From positions 9,107,259-9,171,258 of the forward strand of contig CM068553.1 of NCBI GenBank assembly GCA_035048495.1: DNA of 64,000 nt. The letters are read 5' to 3'. Origin of the DNA: Euptelea pleiosperma. Its lineage: Eukaryota; Streptophyta; Magnoliopsida; Ranunculales; Eupteleaceae. The notes under the pieces are model-generated. The model saw only the letters and a program-made list of their open reading frames with translations, was not told the origin of the DNA and did no database searches. Both the position numbers and the translations under genes were made by a program. Shown in pieces: positions 23,401 through 32,700 of this stretch (position 1 is its first letter; every line of letters begins with the position of its first letter).

Positions 23401-25476
23401 CATGAATGTTGGGAACCCTCGCATATCAACCAATATGACACGTGGCACACATTTTTGGGCCCACTTGCACCATGAATGTTGGGACCCCTTACATATCTAC
23501 CAATATGACACATGACACACCTTTTTGGGCCCACTTGCACTCTAAATGTTGGGCCCCCTCGCATATCTACCAAGATGACGTGGCACAGCTTTTTGGGCCC
23601 ACTTGTACTCTAAATATTGGACCTCTCGTATATCTGCCAATATGACACGCGGCACACCTTTTTGGGCCCACTTGCACTCTGAATATTGGACCTCTCGTAT
23701 ATCTGCCAATATGACACGCGGCACACCTTTTTGAGCCCACTGACCGTATGGATGTTTGGCCCATCTCTAGGTGGACGTACATACCAAAAATCAGGCCGAC
23801 TAGTGATTTTCAACCTTTGGATCTTTGTGACCAAATTAAATGCCCAATTTTCGCAGTTAAAAATCAACCTATGAAAACGACTCCAGGCTCATGTTGAAGG
23901 GATCAACCCATGTTATGATCCCAAATTCCGATGCCCAATTTATTTCTGATGTTACATCAACAGTCGGTGGGGTCCAAAAAGTCTATGTCACTATCTGATC
24001 TACAATTTGATATCTCTATGATCGCCGATTTCCTACCGTAGACATGATAAACATGCTATCAATCTAGACAGTTCAATTGGTGGGCCATCTTTTGAATTGC
24101 ATGTTTCCCAAAAATCATTTCATTCGGTTGATTATCACCATCAAAATAATAGACTTTGTAATTTAGGCGATTGGTCCATTAATTAGACGGTCCAGAACAT
24201 GAACAAAGATTGATCCTGATGAGATCACAACTTTTCTGTTTAATAAATACACAAGTATGCGATGAGCCGGTCCCATACACAGAGTTCTCGGTGGTAAAGC
24301 ATTTTTAAGGCCATGTGGCACTGTTTCTTGACTATGGTACTTGTGTAGTACGCAGATAACTTCCGCAAAATTGCCTACCTTATCCAAAGACCATGAAAAT
24401 TATGATGTCGGAAATTTGGTGAGAAAATGAAATGGTTGCCAAGCGCTTTAAAATATTTTCAAGCATGAATATTTAGCAGTGAAGTTAATTGGCTACGACA
24501 ATATATTCTCTTGGAAGTAAATTGCCGAGTAACCAAACACGCCCTAAATGACAAAATTATGGGTTTATATTTTTTTTTAATTTCAGTATTTATAAATTTA
24601 AAAGGACGATTTTCAGTCTTAAGTGTCTTTGTTTACCCTTAAAAAAAAAAAATCAATGTTTCACTTAAAATATCGCTGTTTTTTAAAGTCATGCCACTCC
24701 GCTTTGTTTTTTAAGCGGTTTTCACTAATGTCATTAAGTGACGGCATCTTTAAAAGATTCTAAGATTCTTTCAAAAATACTGGAGGCAGGCTCCGAGGAC
24801 CCCCTTTTTCTAACTCGCCTCCGATGTGGATTTCACGAATCCAACGGTGGTTGAGTTTTGCAAAAAGTGAATGCCAGCTCAGCACTATCAACTACCTTTG
24901 GATTCTCGGAATCCACGGTGAGAACAGTAGTTACAGGAGTCCCCAGACGAGTTTGAAAAAAAGGGGTCCCCTGAGCCCGACCCAATTTTTGTGAAAACAC
25001 CCACCCTTGATGTTTAAGACTTTAGGGTAGGCAATTCTAAATTTTCTGAAATTAAGGAGGCCTGTCTAATTGGCTAAATAAACGAGGGAGGTAAGTCAGA
25101 AAACCCATTTATCAACCCCAAAATCAAGAAAAAAAAACCCAATTCTCAAACCCTAGAAATGCAGAACCTCTGTTTTCACTGAAAACTAAGAAAAAACAAA
25201 GGAAAAAAAAAGGGTGACTTGCCTGAATTCAGAATCAGAGAGCCCTGGCGCTGCTACAATCTCGACAGGTGCCCCTCCAGGTAAGTTGATAGTGTGGGTG
25301 AGAGACGATTCGTGGGCGGCCATTTTAGTGCAGATTCTTCTGTGCAGCAAAGTGGTAGATGAGAAGGAAAATTTCTTCGAAAATGGGAGGAGATAACGGT
25401 AACGAGAGTAAGGGAGCCTCGAAGAAGCATAAAGAAGCAAATTGGGAGATATCGGTAACGAGAGTAATGCCGTCAT
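17570..25476 (-). CDS. NUDT14: Nudix hydrolase 14-like (ADP-sugar diphosphatase), seven exons
   Basis: Exons on the minus strand are 25476-25223, 22766-22661, 21430-21353, 20819-20727, 20568-20476, 18068-17970 and 17800-17570, totalling 954 nt or 317 residues plus stop. All joins keep frame. Residues 1-50 are rich in Ser, Arg and Leu and resemble a plastid transit peptide; a second Met opens MAAHESS. The Nudix region runs from ELPAGMLDDDKGD to REVEEETG (residues 188-214). It is a slightly lengthened form of the consensus box with Lys where the first Glu usually stands, as I recall for NUDT14. Family members hydrolyse ADP-glucose or ADP-ribose. Intron 1 begins GC (AG|GCAAGT); the other donors are GT. 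Introns 1 and 5 hold transposon debris. A MITE lies 65 bp upstream of the ATG. Confidence 0.93.
18990..19690 (-). mobile_element. Ty1-copia 3' remnant in Nudix intron 5
   Basis: On the minus strand 19690-19400 translates, with stops and frame changes, into the RNase H end of Copia polyprotein: DNQAAIHIA, TKHIEVDCHFIRDK and a final YICSKL segment. The purine tract CTTGGGGGGAGTG (about 19332-19320) is the expected polypurine tract. It is followed by a TGTTAGAACTTAGAAG start that looks like the 3' LTR (about 19315 down to 18990). It has the same orientation as the host gene. Confidence 0.75.
19885..20022. mobile_element. 138-bp hAT MITE with perfect 8-bp duplication
   Basis: The ends CAGTGGCGAGGCCAGGA and TCCTGGCTCCGCCACTG are inverted copies. 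GCAACCAC flanks both sides exactly (19877-19884 and 20023-20030). It lies in intron 5 of the Nudix gene. Confidence 0.88.
20413..20469. repeat. Compound (TG)n(GA)n microsatellite next to a splice donor
   Basis: A TG run of about 32 bases is followed by a GA run of about 25 bases. On the gene strand this is the first part of Nudix intron 5, beginning six bases after the donor GAG|GTCAAA at 20475. Slippage-prone length is expected. Confidence 0.9.
21884..21906. repeat. Homopolymer of 23 G
   Basis: A pure G run in Nudix intron 2, between exon 3 (21430-21353) and exon 2 (22766-22661). Such runs are error-prone in sequencing, so the exact length is uncertain. Confidence 0.9.
23191..24546. mobile_element. 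Large Tourist-like element in Nudix intron 1 with nested repeats
   Basis: The left end GGCTGTGCTTGGTAGG and right end ACCAAACACGCCC are inverted copies; TAA precedes and follows. The interior contains the 69-bp array (23387-23725), a G-box MITE fragment (to about 23890) and unassigned sequence. The call depends on the ends only; no transposase was seen. Confidence 0.55.
23387..23725. repeat. Five tandem 69-bp units derived from a MITE end
   Basis: Each unit starts TTTGGGCCCACTTGCAC and ends with a form of AATATGACACGTGGCACACC. A sixth, partial unit at 23725 continues into the normal MITE sequence GACCGTATGGATGTTTGGCC, showing where the repeat unit came from. Units 1 and 3 keep ACGTGGC; units 2, 4 and 5 have lost the core (ACATGAC, ACGCGGC). 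Short ORFs here on both strands are only repeat translations. Confidence 0.88.
24784..24983. mobile_element. GGCTCAGGCTCCGAGG MITE, copy 2
   Basis: The ends AGGCAGGCTCCGAGGACCCC and GGGTCCCCTGAGCCCGACCC match copy 1 at 8480-8683, as do the arms AATCCAACGGTGGTTGAG and its complement. It is about 240 bp from Nudix exon 1, inside intron 1. Confidence 0.75.
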
Positions 25477-25540
25477 TTCTGGTTAGTTGTCTTGTGAGCA
25501 GGGAGTCAGGGACTCAGCATTAGCTCCGCCTATTTTTTAA

Positions 25541-25946
25541 GAGTAAAACTTATGTCACAAGATGTTGTGACGGAAGCCGGTCACAGCATTCAATACGAGC
25601 AACGTGGCATACTATTAGAGGACGATGACCGTATGGATGTTTGGCCAGTCCCTCGGTGGACCGGTACACAAAAAATCAGCTTGATTAGTAATTTCTAACT
25701 GATTAGATTGGAGTTATTTTCATGGGTTGCGTTTAACGGTAGGAATTTGAGCATTATTGAGCGTTATTTGGGTGCAAAACTCCCAAGGTTGTAAATCACT
25801 AATCAGGCTGATTTTTGGTTTGTAGGTCCACCGAGGGACTGGTCAAACATCCATACGGTCAACGCCCTCTGATCGTGTGCCACGTGGCTCGTATTAACTG
25901 CTGTGACCAGCTTCCGTCACAACATCTTGTGACACAAGTTTTACTC
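25541..25946. mobile_element. G-box superfamily MITE at the Nudix promoter
   Basis: A 406-bp element with ends GAGTAAAACTTATGTCACAA and ACACAAGTTTTACTC, flanked by ATTTTTTAA and TTTTTTTAA (8 of 9). The exact palindrome GCCACGTGGC is at 25879-25888. The left edge lies 65 bp upstream of the Nudix ATG at 25476, so it must be within or next to the core promoter or leader. Confidence 0.85.
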
Positions 25947-25974
25947 TTTTTTTAAGGCCGGAACGCGCAGGGAG

Positions 25975-26125
25975 TAGAACTATGCTAACCGGCGCCAGTC
26001 AGCAAAGTTGCTGAGCATCACCATATGGGCCAGGTGGCACACTGTTAGAGGATGATGACCGTATGGATGTTCGCCAATCCTTGGGTGGACCAACAAAACA
26101 AAAATCAGCGTGATTAGTGATTTCA
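25975..26125. mobile_element. Left arm of a G-box superfamily MITE
   Basis: AGTCAGCAAAGTTGCTGAGC, GGGCCAGGTGGCACACTG and GACCGTATGGATGTTCGCC are present. The right half is missing and gives way to GACCCG-rich repeat sequence. Confidence 0.55.
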
Positions 26126-26427
26126 AATCTTTGTACCCCAAACCCGGATCCGACTATTTTCGGGTCGGGTCCTAGTTAGAGCCCGACCTTGAACCCGAAT
26201 TTAAAAACCCCTCCCCTTCCTTCTTCTTTTTATTTTTTTATGATACTTTAGTGGGACCAAAACCCATCCTGAACAAAATACTGACCCGGCTCTAGACATT
26301 TTCAGACTCTGGTCCCTGATCAGGTAAGGGCCCATGAGTTTCAACCGCCCGAAATTCGAAAAAACCAAGATTTCGAGCCAGGTAACCCGTGTACACCCAC
26401 ACCCTTGATGGACCTAAAACACCAAAC

Positions 26428-26792
26428 CAAGGTTTGAAAAACGGCCGTTATAACGGATTCGGACCTACCTGTTACGTTATGGACCATTAAAACGCCCAAA
26501 AAATATCGGCCATTATAACGAAAATAACGACCGTTATTTTCTGAAAAATTTTGTGAAAAAAAAAATGGCAGTTATTTTCATTTCTTCCGTTTTTTCCGTT
26601 ATTTTCCATTTATGAAATTTTGAGATTCAAAATTTGAATTTCAGCGCCATTTTTTTCCATTTTTCCGTTATATTCAGTTATTTTCTGTTTTTCCCCCTTT
26701 TTTTGCCCCCTGAGCGTTTTTTTCGTTATAACGGAAAAAACGGTAACACCCCCAGTCCGTTATACCGTTATAACGGTCCCCTTTAAACCTTG
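26428..26792. mobile_element. Reference copy of the TTATAACGG hAT MITE family
   Basis: A 365-bp element with ends CAAGGTTTGAAAAACGG and CCCCTTTAAACCTTG, flanked by the perfect 8-bp duplication CACCAAAC (26420-26427 and 26793-26800). Eight bases and the short inverted ends fit hAT. The interior is a near-continuous set of CCGTTAT and ATAACGG motifs around an A/T-rich centre (TTGAGATTCAAAATTTGAA). Confidence 0.88.
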
Positions 26793-26884
26793 CACCAAAC
26801 ATTAACCTGATCCGTTATTTTCTTGGTCCTATGCGTTACAATCCGTTATAATAGAAAAAAAGCAGCAACGCCCCAATCCATCCT

Positions 26885-27245
26885 GTAAGACAAAGTTGAC
26901 TTCGCTGACTGCCTACAATATGAGCCACGTAGCGCACTCTTAGAGGACCGGACGCTGACCATATGGATGTTTTGCTAATCACTAGCTAGACCTACAACCA
27001 AAAATCAGCTTGATTAGTGATTTCTAACTTTGGATCCATCTACCCCAAATACTGGTCAATAATGCTCAAATTTCCACGGTTAAAATCAACCCAGGAAAAT
27101 GACCAGTCCAACCTAATCAGGTTGATTTTTGGTTTGTAGGTCCACTTAGGGATTGGCCAAACATCCATACGGTCAGTGTCCTCAAAAAAGTACCACGTGG
27201 CTCATATGTGGGCGGTCAACGAAGCCTCACTAATCGTCGAGCGAA
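26885..27245. mobile_element. G-box superfamily MITE
   Basis: Left end AAGTTGACTTCGCTGACTGC, right end GCGAAGTTTCACTCG. The arms carry AATCAGCTTGATTAGTGATT and GGTTGATTTTTGGTTTGTAG. ACCACGTGGCTCATATG is near 27192 and the left G-box is changed to GCCACGTAGC. Confidence 0.7.
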
Positions 27246-27249
27246 GTTT

Positions 27250-29190
27250 CACTCGTTGCAGTCAATGCTCCCCCAACTTGAAGGTCTTTTTATTTTTCTC
27301 ATGCTTGGGGTCATGGGTTACGTGTTGACTCATGGATAGAGGGCTGAATCAACTTGTGGATAGTGGGTCAGGTCACGGGTCATGGGTGGGGCCCTGGACT
27401 CGAGATTTTGGCGTGATAAAAGACAAAGTACAGATTTTATAAGCAAGAAAAAATGATGAAATTCAAACATAATATTTAAGTTTAAAATGGACCCCCAAAA
27501 GACTTTTAATTTGTCGTAGAAAACCTCTAATCGATTCCTTCGATTCCGACTAGTGATCCTTGATAAAAATAACTATAAACGCGGAACTCATAGATTATGC
27601 GTTGATAAAGAGAGGAAACTAGATATGTGGCGAACTACAGTTGGTTCATAAAAGGATGGTTCAAATTATTTCTTTAGAAAATCTGAACTACCGGTCATTT
27701 CAAACTTGCGATCAATTATGGCCTAATTCGTGTCAGGATTGATGAAGGGTATGCTTGTCATAATGGTGATGATGATTTGAAAAGGACAAAGTATTTAAGT
27801 TCAATCAAATGAAGGTATTTTGGTATATATTTGGATAATACTGTCAACCAAGTAACAATAATCATCGAGGGGTGGGGGTTGTGTGGGCCTTGTAACGCAA
27901 TCTTGGACACCAAGAGATGGATATTTGGGTATGTAATCTGTAATTTGTTTAAGGTCTTTAAGTATTTAAAATGCTCGAACCCAATTAGGATTTAGTCACA
28001 GGATTGACTTTTATTGATAAATGATCAAAAAATACTTGTATCTTTGATTTTACTATTAAATTTTATCAAAACTAAATTATTTGTTTCTATCTTTTAAAGA
28101 AAAATTATTTTATTAAAATTTAATAACTCGATCATAAGATCAAGACTTTTGTTTGACAAATTCTTAAATGATCTCAATCATTGATAGTTTATGTGTGAAT
28201 GAGATGCCTACCATTGAAAAATACTTTTAAAGATTTTTCAAAAATATTTTTGTCTTGTCAATTTTTGGTATAAAATGAATATTTTATTAATGATTGATCA
28301 AAAATCTAGATGAGTGATCTTAATGTGAGTAAGTGTACAAAGGTTCATACATCATGACATACATTTGATGATATTACCCAAGCTTATCCATCAAACTCAT
28401 CAACTCCTTTGTATTTTTTATTTTATTTATGTCCATTGTTTATTCTTTACATCTAAATTTCTTACATTTTTTAACTTTTTAGATTATCAAACTTTTGCTA
28501 ACAAATTAAAAAATTCCTTAAGATATCCATATAAGACACTTTATTTTACTCTTTTACCTTCAAATGACTAAACTACATTAACCTTTGATTTCTAAATTAT
28601 CCCAAAATCATACATTTCACCTATAAATACCCTCTTTCTGTAAGAGAGAAATTCATCCCTTCAAGTCTTCTCTTTACGCCTATTGAAACTCTTGCAAAAT
28701 AGTTTTCTAACCTCATAAAATCTCTTAGAAATCCTTAAAAATATTCCTCTAAAGACCTTAAGAGATTAAGTTTATTCTTCCCGACTTCATTCTTTCTTTT
28801 TTAATAAAAAAGAAAAGATGGCCAAGTAAAAAAAATGATCATTTACAAGGTACCATCTGTAAACCATGTTCAAGCCACCCAACTTCCTTTTTTTCTTTCT
28901 TTATTTATCTCTTTTGCGTATCTAACTTTATTTTTGTGGATATTTGTGTTTACTTTTATTTTCTTGAGTTCATTTATTTAGTCTTTCTCGATCTCACTCT
29001 AACAATGTAACCAATGGAACGGCAAAGCCATACTATTTTATTTTATTTTTTGTTTTTTTCATTATTTGTCTTATATTTTATTTATCTAAAATTTTATTAT
29101 ATATCTTGTTAGTATTTCTTTTGTTTATTCTCTCGTGCTTCTTTTATGTTGGTCCATCTCTCTTTCTTTCTCAATCAACCTCTGAAAATG
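27250..29190. other. AT-rich stretch without a recognised gene
   Basis: No ORF here resembles a known protein. A TATA-like CTATAAATACC at about 28622-28632 followed by a pyrimidine-rich leader could be an LTR or old promoter, but no matching second repeat or coding region was found. It may be decayed retroelement sequence. Confidence 0.35.
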
Positions 29191-29312
29191 CCTCAAATTC
29201 AACGCCTAGAAATCACTAATCAGGCTGATTTTTTAGTTTGTAGATCCAGCTAGGGATTGGCCAATCATCCATACGGTCAAAGTCCTCTAAGAGTGTGCCA
29301 CGTGGATCCCTG
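29190..29312. mobile_element. Right half of a G-box superfamily MITE
   Basis: AAATCACTAATCAGGCTGAT, GGATTGGCCAATCATCC and TGCCACGTGGATCC are present; the left half is missing. It lies about 470 bp past the stop of P450 A. Confidence 0.6.
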
Positions 29313-29784
29313 AACGCTTGCATGAAGTTGCACACAGTCATCTCAAGTCTAACTTGTGGAAGGCATTTTCGTAAATTAAGCAAAATGAAACACATTTCGT
29401 GGGGTGCTTTCACCAGGTCAGGGTACTCTCACAATTCGTGGGGTGCGACTAATGTTTTTCCAAACCCTAATTTAAGGGGGCTGCTACTGTTTGCTCTGTA
29501 TGCAATTGTGTCACGAGACTATGAAATCGAGCTCTATTTTTATTTTGAGTTCGAATTCAAGATCACGCGGGCCATGACCTTATTCTCACTCCACTGCCAA
29601 ATTACCACCATCTAATTGTTAAATTTTGACCCACGTCCCACTATTCTCCACCCCTTTTATCGACCCCCTTACACTAAAAAATGTAGTAAATAGTTTTGAT
29701 TCCAAGCAAGAATTCATTCAAATGTGGTCCTAATGGTAAGTGGTCTTGAAAATATGAACTCACAAGTCACAACCCAAGCTTCTC

Positions 29785-32700
29785 TTACATTATGGGGATT
29801 GCATGAAGGGGTATTGCTTTCTTTAAGGTAACTCCAAACTTCTCTCCCATGTCCATGTGCTCTGGCATGGTTCCTTCTAGAAGCTTCCAATGGAATGAAT
29901 GGATAAGGGAAGCCAACATCAAGTGAACCATCCGAACACCTAGAGGCAAGCCTGGGCAAATTCGTCGGCCAGCACCAAATGGTAGATACTCGAAATCATG
30001 TCCTCTGAACTCTAAACTTGATCCCAAGAATCTTCCGGGAAAAAATGATGTGGGGTTCTCCCAATATTCTGTATCTCTAGAGATAGCCCACACATTTACA
30101 AGGACTTGGCTGTCCTTGGGTACGGTGAAACCACATACTTCTACGTCGTTCTCCGCTTTATGAGGTAACATCAAAGGAACCGGAGGGTGCAATCGCATGG
30201 TCTCTTTCACAATAGCTTGGAGATAAGGGAGCCGATCAATGTCCGATTCTTTCACTGAATGATTCATTCCGATATTCTCCGTAAGTTCCTGTCGTGCTTT
30301 TCGCATCATGTCATAATTGTGGAGTAGCTCGGCCATCGCCCATTCAACTGTCAAGGATGTCGTATCGGTTCCTGCAATAAACAAGTCCTACAAGTATGTG
30401 TTTAGTATGGTAGTCATGCATGAAATTTGTTTGTTTAATTGGAGAACACACAAGCTATGAAGCTTGGTCGGATAGGTTAGTTAAGTTACATGTAATTATT
30501 TAATTCAAAGAAAAATTAGGATTTCAGGTAGTAAGGGAGCGTTTGGTAACACAAAAATAAGTAATTATTGACTTTTATAAGTAAAAAAGTAAAAAAGTTA
30601 GTTTGGATGTGTTTTGTATTTTAACTTTTGAAAAGTTAAAAACTAACTTAAAACTGAAGCTAAAATTGGAGGTAAAAAAGCAACTAGTAACTTCTACTAC
30701 AAGTAGAATGCTTTTACTTCTTGTTCCCAAACGCCCCCTAAGTGTTGGAAGAAAGGATTAATAACACAAGATGCAATCACACAACGCAGATTTACTTGAT
30801 TTCCTCAAGATCGAAGTACGTCCCACGAATTCGCCCTAATTCCACTATGATATGAGGCAAAAGAAAACTCACAATATAATCATAATCGTCTCACAAAAAC
30901 TGAGGTAGATATAACCCCCAAGACGAAACTTGGGTTTCCGTATCTCTATGTAAAAAATACGAAAATTCCCTTAAGGAAAAAAAAAACATAACAAATTCGG
31001 GTTGGGGGCGATGCCCCCTAACCCCCTTCAAGTATGGACTTGATCCACGGTGTCGTGGCTTGATTTACAGTACTCTAACACCATCAGGCTCCACAAAATA
31101 TAACAATAAGTGTTACAAGTTTGTAGCTACTCCAAGATCTAAAAAACCCGGTCAAGTCAATTTACGAGTAAAAAAGTGAGATTTTGTCCCCTTTTTTTTT
31201 TAAGATATACCTTCATCCAAAAAAGTGTGATTTTAAATACACTTGTGGCCCGCACGTGCACATGAGTGATTGTAGGGGCCTTAAAAAGTGGCAAAATAAG
31301 AAATCAAGTTTCAACCCAAAGGGTTTGGAAGATTAGTTTGGAGGGGCGAATCTGTAAATTGTGGCAACTTAAGGCCCAGTTAGAAAATCAAAATCATGAA
31401 GTTCTCCATATAGATTAAATAAGTTATTGTTTATGAAACATGAAAGATATGGTATAAAAAGTAACGAAGTTATTATTAAGAGACTATTTTAGAAATATAG
31501 AAATAATGGCATGAGAAGTGATTAAGATTGGGAAATCCCAATTTTGGCTTCGCTTCTTCTTTGGCTAGAGGGAGAAAGGATAGAAAGATCTAGAGAGGAT
31601 GCCATAATATGGACAGGCAGGTCAGATGGGTGGTTCTTGGTTCGATCCCTTTATGAGATGTTGGATTGCCTATGGAGAGACTCTCTAGCGTACGCACATA
31701 CATGGAGGAGACCTAGCTTCCCTAAAGCAATCATTTGGGGATCTAAGGTCCCTTCTAAAGTTTTTGTGGTGTGCAACCTTGGGCAAAATTCTGACTGTGG
31801 ATAATCTGATCAAGAGGAAATGGGTGATGCCTAACTACTGCTTCATGTGTAAAGAAGCCGGGAGTCAGTCAACCATCTACTTATACACTGCAGACTCGCT
31901 ATGGAGATTTGGAGTATTTTCTTCATCTCTTTTGGGATCAGTTGGGTTCTTTCTGAATCAGCCTTAGACACACTGAGCAGCTGGTCATGTAGGTACTTTC
32001 AGCCTTGTGGTCGTAGACTGTTGAGCTTGTTGCCCTTTGCAATTTGGTGGGGCATCTGGAAGGAGCGGAATAGGATGATTTTTGAGGGGAAGGAGGCCTC
32101 CATCTTCGGCATCTCCCTGTCTGTTAAGGCCCTTCTCCTCCTTTGATCTAAGTTTTTTGAAGAATGTAAAGGTCTATCCTTTGAGGACCTAGTCTTTAGA
32201 TGGGATTCTATTTTGTCTAGGGACTCTTAGGAGTTTCTCTTCCCTTTCTTTGCTAGAGGAGGTTTCCTCGACCTCCTTTTTTCTTTGTATCTTTTTCCTT
32301 CTTTTAACGAATTCACCTTATCAAAAAAAATTGAGGACAAAATTTTTGAAGCAACAATCATGTGCCCAATGATCGCACACCACACCTACCTGGGTTTTAG
32401 GATTTGGTTTGAAAAATCTTTTTAAAAAGTAACATGGGTATATGTGGTGTGTGATCATTGGGCACATGATCGCAGCTTCAAAAATCCGGCTGCTTTAAAA
32501 AATTTCTCGTTACTAAAGGGTTATAATGAAATTAAGAATGATGGCATGGAACATAATTAAATATTTAAATAGGGTTTTTTTCAAAGATGGGGAAGCTTTT
32601 TGAAGCCAACATGGCAGCTCAAATAGTTGGTGTGTATCCACCTCTTTCGAGAGGTCGTGGGGTCAAACCCACAAAGGTAGATTTCCTCCTTTGAGCAGTG

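Noticed and set aside
23065..23867. Several overlapping ORFs on both strands with Val-Gly-Pro-Lys repeats
   Set aside because: They are translations of the 69-bp tandem array and MITE arms.
31544..32146. Independent genes in the P450 A intron
   Set aside because: The residues match the zinc-binding end of a LINE reverse transcriptase with frame breaks.
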